DNA of 64,000 nucleotides from CAVTOA01 sp963736285 (GCA_963736285.1 CAVTOA010000002.1:62001-126000), one strand, 5' to 3'. Shown: positions 17,553 through 26,378, counted from the first letter of the stretch. Translations and numbers: made by a program. Notes: generated by a model not told the origin, from the letters alone.

Positions 17553-18607
17553 GGGCGCTCCCAGAAAGCGGGTCCAACTGCTTCATGGTAATCGGACCGG
17601 GCGACGAAGTAACCCTCGTCATCGACGGTGATCGGCAATTGCGGCAACGAGCGGGTCGCCGGGCCAAATATTGGAGTGCATTTGTCGAGCACATTGAACT
17701 GCGACTGATGGCAGGGGCACAGCAATCGCTGGGTTTGCTGCTCGTAAAGGCTGGCGGGACAGCCGGCATGGGTGCAGATCTTGGAGTAGGCAAAGAATGC
17801 GCCATGGTGCCAGTCTTCACGGCCTTGAGGAACCTTGACCTTGGCCGCGTCTTTTTCTCGCAAATGAATAAGCAATGTGGGGGAATCGGCGTATTTGTTG
17901 GTTGTTCCTTCGGGAATTCCCGGGAAAACCGTGAGGAGTCCCCCGGCAGAGATGTCTTCCGCCCGGACCGGTGTGCCGTCCTCCCGCACCAGCCGCACGC
18001 CTTTACGGAAGCCGGTCGTGAACATGTCGTTCTTGGGGTTCTTGATCATGGCGCCGAGCGGCACGACCGCCATAGCGCCGAGCGGCACCAACCCAAACGC
18101 AAGCGCGCCCTTGAGTAGGGGGCGTCGCTTAATACCGGTCTCGTCGACCATGTTGAGCAACGTTGCCCCAGTCAGTGCGCGCTCGTCCGCGGGCGATCCA
18201 CCGTCGTGGCGGTCTTGAACGGCGACTTCTTCCGGCAGGAGTTTCTTGGACCAGATAAGCACCGCGAAACCGACACCGAAAAACGCCAAGCCCATAGTGA
18301 AGCCCAGCAAGGGGGTGAACCACTTGTCGGCGCCGGTTCCAGGGTGGTACTTCCAATTCCAGGCAACGTAGATCACCACGAAGGCGAGCGCAGCGAGTCC
18401 GGCAATAAAGAGGCAGAGCGCGATAGTGCGTTCGATGCGCTTTTCTAGCTTCTTTTCCCCCGGCTCGGTCAAACGCATCTGGTAGTGCGCTATCTCGACC
18501 CCGTCGCGACGGGCGCCTTCGCGGACTAGCTCGAACTGGCTTGTAGAGGAGGCTTCGACGTCCACTGTGGAGACGTCGTGAGAACGTGTGTGCTCTTTTC
18601 CACTCAT
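17549..18607 (-). CDS. qcrA: Cytochrome bc1 complex, Rieske iron-sulfur subunit
   Basis: Rieske protein of the bcc complex. The [2Fe-2S] ligands are in CTHAGCPAS and CPCHQSQF near residues 280-305. Three hydrophobic segments in the N-terminal half (two near residues 50-110, one near 165-185) match the three-helix anchor of actinobacterial QcrA. I use the ATG at 18607, whose ATGA overlaps the qcrC stop; an upstream ATG at 18625 would lie inside qcrC. The gene overlaps both qcrC and qcrB by four bases, so the three are translationally coupled. Confidence 0.96.
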   Translation of the reverse strand: MSGKEHTRSHDVSTVDVEASSTSQFELVREGARRDGVEIAHYQMRLTEPGEKKLEKRIERTIALCLFIAGLAALAFVVIYVAWNWKYHPGTGADKWFTPLLGFTMGLAFFGVGFAVLIWSKKLLPEEVAVQDRHDGGSPADERALTGATLLNMVDETGIKRRPLLKGALAFGLVPLGAMAVVPLGAMIKNPKNDMFTTGFRKGVRLVREDGTPVRAEDISAGGLLTVFPGIPEGTTNKYADSPTLLIHLREKDAAKVKVPQGREDWHHGAFFAYSKICTHAGCPASLYEQQTQRLLCPCHQSQFNVLDKCTPIFGPATRSLPQLPITVDDEGYFVARSDYHEAVGPAFWERP

Positions 18608-19389
18608 GACTTCCCCGCGATCCACAGCGTGGCGAACAACAACACGGCGATGCCGACCAAGAACACGACCAGCCCTTCGGGAACTGGGCCGGTCCGACCG
18701 ATGCCCAGGCCACCCTGGTCTTGGTCAGACTTCATGTTTTGTACGTACGCCACTACCGCTTTTTTCTCAGTAGGGGTGAGTTCGGTGTCACCGAAGACCG
18801 GCATGTTTTCTGGGCCGGTAAGCATGGCGGCGTAGATTTGCCGGTCGGTCGCGTCTTTGAGCGAGGGGGCGTATTTGCCGGACGACAGCGCACCGCCGTT
18901 GCTAGAGAAACCGTGACAGGAAGCGCAGTTGACGCGGAACAGCTCGCCGCCTTTGGAGATGTCCCCGCGCAGATTGCCTGACGGAATACTCGGCCCGCCA
19001 CCCAACGAGTTGATGTACGCAGCGAGCTGGCTCGTCTGGGTGTTGTCGAATTGCGCTGGCTTGCGGGCCTCCTGGGCGTCTTGCCCCGCAGCGGGCATGC
19101 GTCCGGTGCTGACCTGGAACTCGACCGCCGCTGGGCCAACCCCAATGAGGCTAGGCCCACGGTCTTTCACGCCTTGCGCGTTCATACCGTGACAGGTAAT
19201 ACAGCTTGCTTCGTAGAGCTTCTGGCCCTCGCGAACGGCGATCGACTTTTGTTGATCGTCTTTGGCTTGACCGTTACTGGGGGCGAAGGCTAGGTAGGCA
19301 CAGCCGACCAGCCCCAACGCCAACCCGAGTACGGCTATGCGACGAAACCGCTCACCCATGCGGGTGAGGACGGACGCTTTCATGTTCAT
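18604..19389 (-). CDS. qcrC: Cytochrome bc1 complex, dihaem cytochrome c subunit
   Basis: Membrane-anchored dihaem cytochrome cc that carries electrons from the Rieske protein to CuA of CtaC, replacing a soluble cytochrome c. Two haem-binding sites are present, CITCHGM and CASCHGF, each followed downstream by a methionine ligand candidate (GRMPAAG; AENMPVFG-type). There is an N-terminal signal anchor at about residues 15-32 and a C-terminal helix at about 235-258. The 261 residues are typical. ctaE lies 90 bases upstream on the same strand. Confidence 0.96.
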   Translation of the reverse strand: MNMKASVLTRMGERFRRIAVLGLALGLVGCAYLAFAPSNGQAKDDQQKSIAVREGQKLYEASCITCHGMNAQGVKDRGPSLIGVGPAAVEFQVSTGRMPAAGQDAQEARKPAQFDNTQTSQLAAYINSLGGGPSIPSGNLRGDISKGGELFRVNCASCHGFSSNGGALSSGKYAPSLKDATDRQIYAAMLTGPENMPVFGDTELTPTEKKAVVAYVQNMKSDQDQGGLGIGRTGPVPEGLVVFLVGIAVLLFATLWIAGKS

Positions 19390-19479
19390 TCACCAATCGT
19401 CTGGTCGAATCCGTGTCGGGCAGCAGTGCAATGTCGCATGTGGACGCTGACCGGCGCGGACTCGTTGAGTCGATAACAG

Positions 19480-20109
19480 CTATTTAATGAGATAAATCGT
19501 GGCGAATAGTCCGATCCATACGATGTCGACGAAGTGCCAGTAGTACGAAACGACGATCGCGCTGGTGGCCTGAGCGGGAGTAAACCGCCCCATAGTGGAG
19601 CGAATCATGATCATGATGAATGCGATGAGGCCACCAATGACGTGCAGCCCGTGGAAACCAGTGGTCAGGTAGAAAACCGAGCCATAGCCATTCGAGCTGA
19701 TGGAGATGTGCTCGTTGACGACCAAGTTCCGGAACTCGTTGGCCTGGCCCAATACAAAGATCAGCCCCATGATGAACGTGATGCTGAACCAACGGCGTAG
19801 ACCAGCCGCGTTTCCGCGCTCGGCCTCAAATACGCCCAGTTGGCAGGTAATAGAAGACGCCACCAAAATGATGGTGAATGTCAACGCGTAGGGGATCTCT
19901 AGCTTGACGGTCTCCTCGTTCCACAGCTGCGGCGCGGCCGCGCGGATCGAGAAATACATGGCAAAGAGTGCGGCGAAAAACATCAGCTCGCTGGAGAGCC
20001 ACACAATGGTGCCTACGCTGACCATGTTTGGGCGGGTAAGCGAATGAATTTTGCTGCGATCTAACGACGGCACTGCCGGTTGCGGCACAGAAGAAGCTTC
20101 AGCGGTCAC
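19480..20109 (-). CDS. ctaE: Cytochrome c oxidase subunit III
   Basis: Core membrane subunit of aa3 oxidase. The 209 residues have five transmembrane helices and the subunit III motif FYLTTGFHGLHVIGG near residue 150; the protein ends in the usual HFVDIVWIGLFATIYLIK. The 30-residue soluble N-terminus is normal for actinobacteria. ctaE precedes qcrCAB, an order conserved from Streptomyces to Mycobacterium, and they probably form one operon. Confidence 0.96.
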   Translation of the reverse strand: MTAEASSVPQPAVPSLDRSKIHSLTRPNMVSVGTIVWLSSELMFFAALFAMYFSIRAAAPQLWNEETVKLEIPYALTFTIILVASSITCQLGVFEAERGNAAGLRRWFSITFIMGLIFVLGQANEFRNLVVNEHISISSNGYGSVFYLTTGFHGLHVIGGLIAFIMIMIRSTMGRFTPAQATSAIVVSYYWHFVDIVWIGLFATIYLIK

Positions 20110-20229
20110 GCCAGCATTATGGACCTGGTCAGCCCAACTAGCCGCGCCGGGTGCTCCCTAGCGGAAACGGCTCACACTCTGTCCGCGAGGTCCATCACTT
20201 GGTCAGACCGCAACGGTAGGCTCCCGACC

Positions 20230-20664
20230 ATGACCAAGATGGGCGCGGGCGAGCACTCCACCGTGTTGCTGTACAGCGACGACGCGTCTGTTCGCGATGC
20301 GATGCGTCTCGCACTCGGGCGCGGGCTCGCTTCCGACCTACCCCCATTGGAGTTCGTGGACGTATCGACGGCTGACGCGGTGATGGCCGCGGTGGCAGAA
20401 GACGCCGAACCCCGCATCGACGTGCTGCTGCTCGATGCCGAGGCGTGGCCCGCTGGTGGAATGGGCATCTCCCGGCAACTCAGAGTCGAGGTGGCGAACC
20501 CACCGGCCATTTGCGTGGTGTTGGCGCGCAAAGTTGACGGCTGGCTCGCCACCTGGTCTCAGGCGGATGCGTATGTCGCGGCACCGATCGACCCGATCGG
20601 GGCGGCACGAGTAGTAGCCGATCTGTTGCGTAAACGCCGTTCAGATCTCTCGCCGATCCAATAG
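20230..20664 (+). CDS. Conserved receiver-like protein upstream of trpD
   Basis: A 144-residue protein with alternating hydrophobic strands (TVLLYSDD, IDVLLLDAEAW, ICVVLARK, DAYVAAPIDP) in the order of a CheY-like receiver domain. The aspartate of LLLDAEAWPAGGMG is at the phosphoacceptor position, but the signature lysine near the end is not evident, so it may be a pseudo-receiver. Homologues occupy the same place between ctaE and trpD in many actinobacteria. I chose the ATG at 20230; a longer frame from 20080 would run into ctaE. Function unknown. Confidence 0.75.
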   Translation: MTKMGAGEHSTVLLYSDDASVRDAMRLALGRGLASDLPPLEFVDVSTADAVMAAVAEDAEPRIDVLLLDAEAWPAGGMGISRQLRVEVANPPAICVVLARKVDGWLATWSQADAYVAAPIDPIGAARVVADLLRKRRSDLSPIQ

Positions 20665-20752
20665 TGTGAGCGGCACACCTCGATCTGTACGCCATCGTGC
20701 CGACTATCGTGCACGTGAGTGTTTTTTGCATTGTGCATAGCTGGAGGGCGTT

Positions 20753-21816
20753 ATGTCCGATACGACCGTCCACAGTGAACGCCTGACGTGGCCGGCGATT
20801 ATCGCCTCGCTTTTACGAGGTGAGGCGCTGTCCGCTCGCCACACCTCCTGGGCCATGGGAGAGATCATGTCCGGCGAGGCGAGCCCCTCCCAGATAGCCG
20901 GCTTTGCCATCGCATTGCGTGCCAAGGGCGAAACGGCCGAAGAAGTCGTGGGCCTGGTAGGGGCGATGCTGGACCACGCCACTCGAGTGCCCGTTGAGGT
21001 GGACGCAGCAGACGTCGTGGGCACCGGTGGCGACGGTGCCAACACGGTCAATATCTCGACCATGGCAGCAATGGTGGTGGCGGGTGCGGGTGTGCCGGTG
21101 GTCAAGCACGGCAACCGCGCGGCGTCCTCGAGCTGTGGCGCCGCCGATCTGCTAGAAGCGCTCGGCGTGCGCATCGACCTTGGGCCAGACGAGGTTTCTC
21201 GTTGTGTCACAGAGGCTGGCATTGGTTTTTGCTTCGCGCCGCGGTTTCACCCCGGGCTGCGGCACGCGGCGGTTACTCGGCGGGAGCTGCGGGTTCCGAC
21301 AGTCTTTAACTGTCTGGGCCCGCTGACTAACCCGGCGCAACCACGTTCGGGCGCGTTCGGATGTGCGGATGTGCGGATGGCGCCGGTACTGGCCGGCGTC
21401 CTCGCGCGCCGGGGTGCGTCCGCCGCGGTGATGCGGGGCGATGACGGCTTAGATGAATTCACCACGGGTGCTCCCACCCATCTATGGATTGTCCACAATG
21501 GAGAGTTTCGGCGGACGGTCCTTGATGCGGAAGCCTTTGGCATTCCTCGGAGCGCGCCCGATGCTTTGCGGGGGGGAGATGCCACCCACAACGCGGAGGT
21601 GGCGCGAGGGCTGCTGGCTGGAACGAGTGGTCCGGTGCGAGATGCGGTGGTAATCAATGCTGCCGTCGCGTTGGCCGCACACACCGGTTTTGGTGACGGC
21701 AGCGACGTTGCGGTCTCGGTCGCCGTGCGAAACGGCATTGGCCGTGCCAAACCGCATTGGACACCGGCATGGCCGCGCGGGCCCTCGAACGCTGGGTGTC
21801 GGCGTCCTGGGGGTAA
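20753..21816 (+). CDS. trpD: Anthranilate phosphoribosyltransferase, one frameshift near the 3' end
   Basis: Transfers phosphoribosyl from PRPP to anthranilate in tryptophan synthesis. The PRPP-binding VGTGGDGANTVNIS and the KHGNRAASSSCGAADLLEALG segment are intact in the first 330 codons. Near 21750 the frame is lost within GGCCGTGCCAAACCG. Restoring one A in the AAA run gives TALDTGMAARALERWVSASWG and a TAA at 21814-21816, the normal TrpD end. Unrestored, the protein would end in an unrelated tail at 21856. The homopolymer context suggests sequence error, but an AT-rich IS lies only 86 bases downstream, so real inactivation is possible. Confidence 0.88.
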
Positions 21817-21901
21817 ATCCCGAGTAACCGATGCATTGAACGCATATATGCCATGATGCTGCTTTAGTGACATGACTGAATTAGACCAACGCTGTTACAG
21901 A

Positions 21902-21924
21902 GAAGGTTATTCAGTTGGGTTTAG
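21902..21924 (+). repeat. IS left terminal inverted repeat
   Basis: Begins GAAGGTTATTCAGTTGGGTT and is the exact reverse complement of 22768-22790. Confidence 0.95.
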
Positions 21925-21935
21925 GTAAATAAAAA

Positions 21936-22001
21936 GCAACGGTTCTCCTTGCTATTATGTTATCGCAAAATAAAGCATAATAGGATAAGGAAAACCGTTG
22001 C
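21936..22001 (+). promoter_or_regulatory. Hairpin that buries the transposase ribosome-binding site and start
   Basis: Arm 21936-21959 (GCAACGGTTCTCCTTGCTAT...) pairs, with a few mismatches, with 21976-22001. The second arm contains the AAGGA ribosome-binding site and the TTG start of the transposase. In known elements such as IS10, IS50 and IS30, similar stems block translation of transcripts that read in from outside, while the element's own shorter transcript escapes. That mechanism is inferred here. Confidence 0.6.
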
Positions 22002-22771
22002 AAACTAATTCTAGCACAGGCCTCACATGCGATCAGGAAAACGAGATCATAACCCGGTATGAAAAAAGATACGGCACAGAATTCTCGGACCCAAATAACA
22101 GGAAAGTCCTTTCTCTTTCAGACAGTGTCTTACTTGTCTTAAGATATTTGAGAACTAATTTGAGTCAACACGCTCTAGGCGAATTCATTAACGTTTCCCA
22201 ATCAACTGTATCTCGAACAATTTCACGCATGCTAGTCCGTATTAAAAAACTACTCGATCACGAAACACGGCAGCGACACCAACGCATCCAAGAAGAACAA
22301 ATATGCCTGGTTGATGGAACCCTCATACCAACCTGGAACTGGCGCTGCAAACAGGGAATATACTCCGGAAAACATAAACGAAAAGGATTCAATCTTCAAA
22401 CCGCTTGCGACACAGACGGAACATATTTATGCGCCGGGAAACCACTAGCAGGATCAACTCACGACACGAAAGCATTTACCAATAGTGGACTAGAAAATAA
22501 GCTCACAGGGAAGAGCATATACGCCGACCTTGGCTACTACGGAACAGACACTGCTAAAACACCCATCAAAAAACCACAATTCCGAGAACTATCTAACATA
22601 GAAAAACAAATCAACAAAGAACACGCACAACTACGATCACCCGTAGAACGCTGCATAGCACACATCAAAAACTGGAAAATACTCTCAACAGTTTACCGAG
22701 GACCACTCTATAAACTGAAAAGCTTTATCGAAACAGTACTCGCACTAGAAACATTCAGAACAAGCCACTAA
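21998..22771 (+). CDS. IS5-like transposase (HTH_Tnp_4 and DDE_Tnp_4)
   Basis: A 257-residue single-frame transposase. Residues 40-85 contain a helix-turn-helix (LGEFINVSQSTVSRTISRML). The catalytic acid residues are visible as D in CLVDGTLIP, D in YADLGYYGTD, and E in SPVERCIAHIKNWKIL. The start is a TTG preceded by AAGGA. The stop codon lies inside the right terminal repeat. The length and all three motifs suggest an active enzyme. Confidence 0.93.
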   Translation: MQTNSSTGLTCDQENEIITRYEKRYGTEFSDPNNRKVLSLSDSVLLVLRYLRTNLSQHALGEFINVSQSTVSRTISRMLVRIKKLLDHETRQRHQRIQEEQICLVDGTLIPTWNWRCKQGIYSGKHKRKGFNLQTACDTDGTYLCAGKPLAGSTHDTKAFTNSGLENKLTGKSIYADLGYYGTDTAKTPIKKPQFRELSNIEKQINKEHAQLRSPVERCIAHIKNWKILSTVYRGPLYKLKSFIETVLALETFRTSH

Positions 22772-22790
22772 ACCCAACTGAATAACCTTC
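22768..22790 (-). repeat. IS right terminal inverted repeat
   Basis: Ends ...CTGAATAACCTTC and is the exact reverse complement of 21902-21924. It contains the transposase stop codon, and its last two bases form part of the stop codon of the opposing small ORF. Confidence 0.95.
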
Positions 22791-23052
22791 ATTGTGCCTC
22801 ACGTTCAGCTATGTTTCCTGTACCACGGGGGCACATCTCAATAAATTCTGCCTGCGGACTACTTGGATATCTGCATATTACGTGGACTTTCTCGTACCGA
22901 GGAGCTGCAAAATTGTTATTGTTAATCTTGACAGGGACTAGCCCTGGCCCCACATTTTTATTATAAAATCCGCGTTGTGTCTCTAATCCGCGTGAACTTT
23001 CAAAGATTTCTTGTGCTGTGCCTTCCGGGATGCGGGCTATAAATTTCTCCAT
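22789..23052 (-). CDS. Small protein of unknown function, C-terminus probably cut by the IS
   Basis: I do not recognise this 87-residue ORF (MEKFIARIPEGTAQEIFESS). It contains an Asn-rich stretch (VKINNNNF) and ends ...NIAEREAQ. The TGA stop uses the last two bases of the IS right end plus one flanking base, so the original reading frame probably went further before insertion. Its composition is less GC-rich than neighbours, like accessory DNA. It starts 21 bases after the nucleotidyltransferase stop on the same strand, with a GATGGA ribosome-binding site. It might be the remains of a toxin or immunity gene, but nothing in the sequence shows that. Confidence 0.5.
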   Translation of the reverse strand: MEKFIARIPEGTAQEIFESSRGLETQRGFYNKNVGPGLVPVKINNNNFAAPRYEKVHVICRYPSSPQAEFIEMCPRGTGNIAEREAQ

Positions 23053-23073
23053 AGTCAGATTCCATCTCTACGG

Positions 23074-23916
23074 TCAACGAATATGAGTGAGTGGCCCAGG
23101 AATCGTTATGTCTTGTCCTATTCGAATGACCTCGGTGAGGTCTTCTTCCGAGCCGACCACGCCGCCTGGCCAAATTACGCACCGTTCGGCCCGGCCCTCG
23201 ACGATCGCACCTGGGCCGAGCACGGTCGCGCCGGCTGAGGCATGCAGATTCGCGGCGAGATAGTGCGAGGGGGTTCCGCAGTCGATGAAAGTACCGGCAA
23301 ACTCGATGAGTTCCAGCCGTTTTGCCGCATAAGCCTGGCGCCACACCGCCTCATACAGCCCACTCGGCCTGAGCGCGAGTTCGCGGGCCATCCGCCACGG
23401 CAGCAGCGAGGCGCCCGCAAAGCGCCAACGGCCAAACTCTTTGCTCGGGTCATCGTGACCAGTGTCCACGACAAACAGTCGCGGGTGTACGCCTGGCCAA
23501 CTGTCCACTAGGGACGCCAAAAGCGGCACCGCGCTAGCGGACTCTTGCGGATGCGGCTGCCCCACCGATCGGTATGCGTCGCCGTTGAGCACCAGCACGT
23601 CCCGGCCATCAATCCAATCCCGCAGTGCCCCGATCGCCCCTGCGGTACCCAGCGGCTCTGGCTCCACGGAGAGGCGCGCTCGCTCGCCCACCGCGTCCAC
23701 AATCTTGTCCGCCTGATGATGCGCATTGACCGCAACGCGATCAGGCCCGAAGAGTCCCAGCTGTGCGAGCTCGCCGAGCGCCCGATCGAGCAGCGGCTGG
23801 TTATTCACCGGGCACAGCACCTTGGGTAGATAGCGAGTCAGCGGCGCGAGTCGAGTACCCGAGCCAGCCGCCAGCACCACCGCACATAGTGGATGGTCGC
23901 GGTCATAAGCCGACAT
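23074..23916 (-). CDS. Sugar-nucleotide nucleotidyltransferase
   Basis: A 280-residue NTP_transferase-fold protein with the GxGTR motif in VVLAAGSGTRLAPLTRYLPKVL at the N-terminus and a second metal site in VLNGDAY near residue 110. The C-terminal 60 residues look like a short left-handed helix start (GATVLGPGAIVEGRAERC). The family includes mannose-1-phosphate guanylyltransferases and glucose-1-phosphate thymidylyltransferases; the substrate here is not clear. The ATG at 23916 overlaps the stop of the NUDIX gene (TGATG), so the pair is co-translated. Confidence 0.85.
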   Translation of the reverse strand: MSAYDRDHPLCAVVLAAGSGTRLAPLTRYLPKVLCPVNNQPLLDRALGELAQLGLFGPDRVAVNAHHQADKIVDAVGERARLSVEPEPLGTAGAIGALRDWIDGRDVLVLNGDAYRSVGQPHPQESASAVPLLASLVDSWPGVHPRLFVVDTGHDDPSKEFGRWRFAGASLLPWRMARELALRPSGLYEAVWRQAYAAKRLELIEFAGTFIDCGTPSHYLAANLHASAGATVLGPGAIVEGRAERCVIWPGGVVGSEEDLTEVIRIGQDITIPGPLTHIR

Positions 23917-24410
23917 CACAAAGCGGCCCAAAGCCCGTAGGTATGCAATAGCTGCGCGGTTGTTCGAGTCAACGGCGGTAACCCGTCGATCCGGTACCAG
24001 TGCGCTTCGAGAATTTCGTCAGGGTCCACCCGGACATTGACGTTCGACGGGTTGACCGTGGCCGTAAAGACAGTGTCTATTCGCTTAGCTCGTGGATGAA
24101 AGATTGCGTTTGGATGCGCTGGTGTCAGCTCGCTGGGCTCTAGACGCACGTTGACTTCTTCTGCCAACTCCCTAGCAGCCGTGTCCACGGGACGTTCGCC
24201 TCGCTCAGCAAGCCCGCCCGGCAGTGACCAGCCACGCGCCTTTGGTTGGCGCACCAACAACAACTGCTCAGCTGGGTCCCGCAGCAATACCACCGCGCCG
24301 AGTGTGTAGTTCGGAGTCAGCCAGCGCACCACGCATCCGCGTAGTCGAGGTGGCAAAGCACGGTAAATGCGATAGCCAAGCCGGCGCAGTACAGCGGGTC
24401 GAACGGTCAT
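23916..24410 (-). CDS. NUDIX hydrolase
   Basis: A 164-residue NUDIX protein. The Nudix box is complete: GGLAERGERPVDTAARELAEEVNV contains the G-x5-E-x7-RE-x2-EE pattern. Substrates of the family are nucleoside diphosphates linked to another group, such as NDP-sugars or ADP-ribose. The N-terminal 40 residues (RRLGYRIYRALPPRLRGCVVRWL) are basic and amphipathic. It is coupled to a nucleotidyltransferase, so an NDP-sugar or its by-product is a reasonable guess. Start chosen at ATG 24410; another lies at 24443. Confidence 0.88.
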   Translation of the reverse strand: MTVRPAVLRRLGYRIYRALPPRLRGCVVRWLTPNYTLGAVVLLRDPAEQLLLVRQPKARGWSLPGGLAERGERPVDTAARELAEEVNVRLEPSELTPAHPNAIFHPRAKRIDTVFTATVNPSNVNVRVDPDEILEAHWYRIDGLPPLTRTTAQLLHTYGLWAAL

Positions 24411-24581
24411 AGCGGCACAGGATACTTTGCTTCCCGTTCGCACGAAGAGGCCCTCTGTCCGCGTTCTCGTGCCTTATGTGTTCCTCGCGACGCATTGGCA
24501 ACGCCACGTCCCCCGCGGCTTTGGTAAAAGCCGATTCGCGCGAACCTTAGGTTGGTACATTCGCGACCGCACTCCGAGTAT

Positions 24582-26312
24582 TTACCGGAGAGCAGAGTCC
24601 GGCGGTGAGAGCATGCCGAGCAGGTCGCGCCAGCGCTCGGCGCTCCCGATGGGGCAGGCCCATACTCCCGTCACCCTGACGATGCGCACGCCAGGTTTGT
24701 CCAGCCAGGCAAGGATGTGTTCGGTTTCTTCCCGGCTCGCGGGGGGTTGCGCGCGGGCATCGTCAGCTTTTGGACTGGCGGTCTCTGCGGTCAAGGACAT
24801 GAGCGCGATCCGTCGCAACACCTCGTCGGTGCGTGGGGAATGGTCGGCAGCGGCGAGCCGACCACGCCGAATGAGCGCTAATTCCCAACCGCCGTGGTCG
24901 TCTCGACGGGCAGCTACCAATTCGTCCACGGTGGTCAGTGCTAGTAGACGTTGGCCTCGGATAAGGATGCGGAGTAACGTGCCAAGCCGATCGCGCAGCT
25001 CAGCCGCGTTCTCGAACCGTTGCGCTGCGGCAAGCGCGTCGATGCGCGCTCGTACCGGAGCTAAAAAGACGTGTGCGTCTGACTCCACCGCATGCACTAA
25101 CTGAGCTACATGGTGCGCGTACCGCTCGCGGCTCTCCCGGTGCGAACATGGCGCTCCGCAGCGTCCCATCTCTGCCAAGACGCATTCGCTGCTGGGAGTG
25201 TGCGGCGAGAGTCGTTTGGTGCACTGACGCAAGGGGAGCGCCTCGTAGATGGCCTCGGTAGCCGCGTGCGCGGAATTCCGGGAGGTGAACGGCCCGAGCG
25301 CAAGCCGATCTGTAGGGAATTTTCGTACCAGTGACAGCCGAGGGAATGGCTCGTCGGTCAGCGTCAGCCACCAGGTTTTCTCCGGGTATTTTGAGCGGCG
25401 GTTGTAAGGCGGCTTGTGCGCCGCGATCAGACGTAGCTCACGCACCTGCGCTTCGAGCGCGTGCGCACACGGCAACCCCTCGACATGGGAGGCCAGCGTC
25501 ACCATCTCGCCCATGCGAGTCCGTGGCTCTGAAGCCGTGAAGTAGTTGCGCACCCGGGTTCGGATGTTACGACTTGTGCCCACATACAGCGGACGGCCGT
25601 CGGTTGCCCGAAAAATATAGACACCTGGCGTGGAGGGCAGATGATCGGCGAGATGTCGTTTGCTGCGCTGCGCTGCGGTGATCCGCCGAGTAAAACTCGT
25701 GAGTTCGCTGAGCGTTTGTACCCCGAAACCACCTAGCCGTTCAAGAAGCCCATACAAGACGTCCACTGTGGCGCGCGCATCGTCCAAAGCCCGGTGGTTG
25801 GGGCTGGTCGTGGAGCGGAATAGCTGAGCAAGGGTGGCGAGTTTGTGGTTGGGCACTTCGTCACGAGTGACAACCTGACGTGCCAGCGCAACGGTGTCGA
25901 CCACGCGGAATTGCGGCCAATACAGGTCGTGTCGTTTGCTCGCGGCTCGGAGAAACCCAATATCGAACCTGGCGTTGTGGGCCACCAGCACACTGCCCTG
26001 GGCGAACTCCATGAACGAGGGGAGAACCGTTGCTACCGGCGGTGCTGTCGCCACCATTTCAGGCGTGATGCCCGTCAAGTGAGTGATAAACGGCGAGATG
26101 GTTTGTTGGGGATTGACGAGGGTTGCGAATTCGCCGAGCATCTCGCCTCCGCGCACTTTGACCGCGCCGATTTCGGTGATCGCATCTTGTGCAGCCGTAG
26201 CGCCGGTGGTCTCCAGATCGACGACGGTGAACGTCACGTCGTGCAGCGGCTGTTCAGCGAGCAGTTCATCGAAGGTGCCCTGAATGGGCCTTGCTTCCCT
26301 CGGGATCGTCAC
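24582..26312 (-). CDS. DEDDh 3'-5' exonuclease fused to UvrC-like GIY-YIG nuclease
   Basis: Fusion conserved in actinobacteria (Rv2191 type). Residues 28-190 are a DnaQ-like exonuclease: VVDLETTGATAAQDAITEIG, HNARFDIGFL and HRALDDARAT hold the DEDDh residues. Residues 225-305 form a GIY-YIG domain, STPGVYIFRATDGRPLYVGTS, like the N-terminus of UvrC. Further on, ECVLAEMGRCGAPCSHRES resembles the UvrC Cys-containing region. It may trim and nick DNA in repair, or act as a Cho-like alternative to UvrC. The 576 residues are typical, and the gene keeps its place between trpD and the NlpC/P60 gene as in mycobacteria. Confidence 0.92.
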   Translation of the reverse strand: MTIPREARPIQGTFDELLAEQPLHDVTFTVVDLETTGATAAQDAITEIGAVKVRGGEMLGEFATLVNPQQTISPFITHLTGITPEMVATAPPVATVLPSFMEFAQGSVLVAHNARFDIGFLRAASKRHDLYWPQFRVVDTVALARQVVTRDEVPNHKLATLAQLFRSTTSPNHRALDDARATVDVLYGLLERLGGFGVQTLSELTSFTRRITAAQRSKRHLADHLPSTPGVYIFRATDGRPLYVGTSRNIRTRVRNYFTASEPRTRMGEMVTLASHVEGLPCAHALEAQVRELRLIAAHKPPYNRRSKYPEKTWWLTLTDEPFPRLSLVRKFPTDRLALGPFTSRNSAHAATEAIYEALPLRQCTKRLSPHTPSSECVLAEMGRCGAPCSHRESRERYAHHVAQLVHAVESDAHVFLAPVRARIDALAAAQRFENAAELRDRLGTLLRILIRGQRLLALTTVDELVAARRDDHGGWELALIRRGRLAAADHSPRTDEVLRRIALMSLTAETASPKADDARAQPPASREETEHILAWLDKPGVRIVRVTGVWACPIGSAERWRDLLGMLSPPDSALR

Positions 26313-26378
26313 GGCGCCAAGATAGGCAAGGGGTGGGACGTTTTTCGTGGCGACTAGGCCGTGTTGGCGCGCCTTTGG

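Larger units (their letters stand above)
21902..22790 (+). mobile_element. IS5-like insertion sequence (DDE_Tnp_4 type), complete
   Basis: An 889-base element with perfect 23-base terminal inverted repeats and one transposase gene filling it. Its base composition is far more AT-rich than the chromosome and its codons are A/T-ending, pointing to recent arrival from a lower-GC host. I see no clear target-site duplication: the left flank ends ...TTACAGA and the right begins ATTGTG, so either the duplication is only two or three bases and obscured, or the flanks have since rearranged. It lies between trpD and an ORF that it seems to have cut. Confidence 0.93.
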
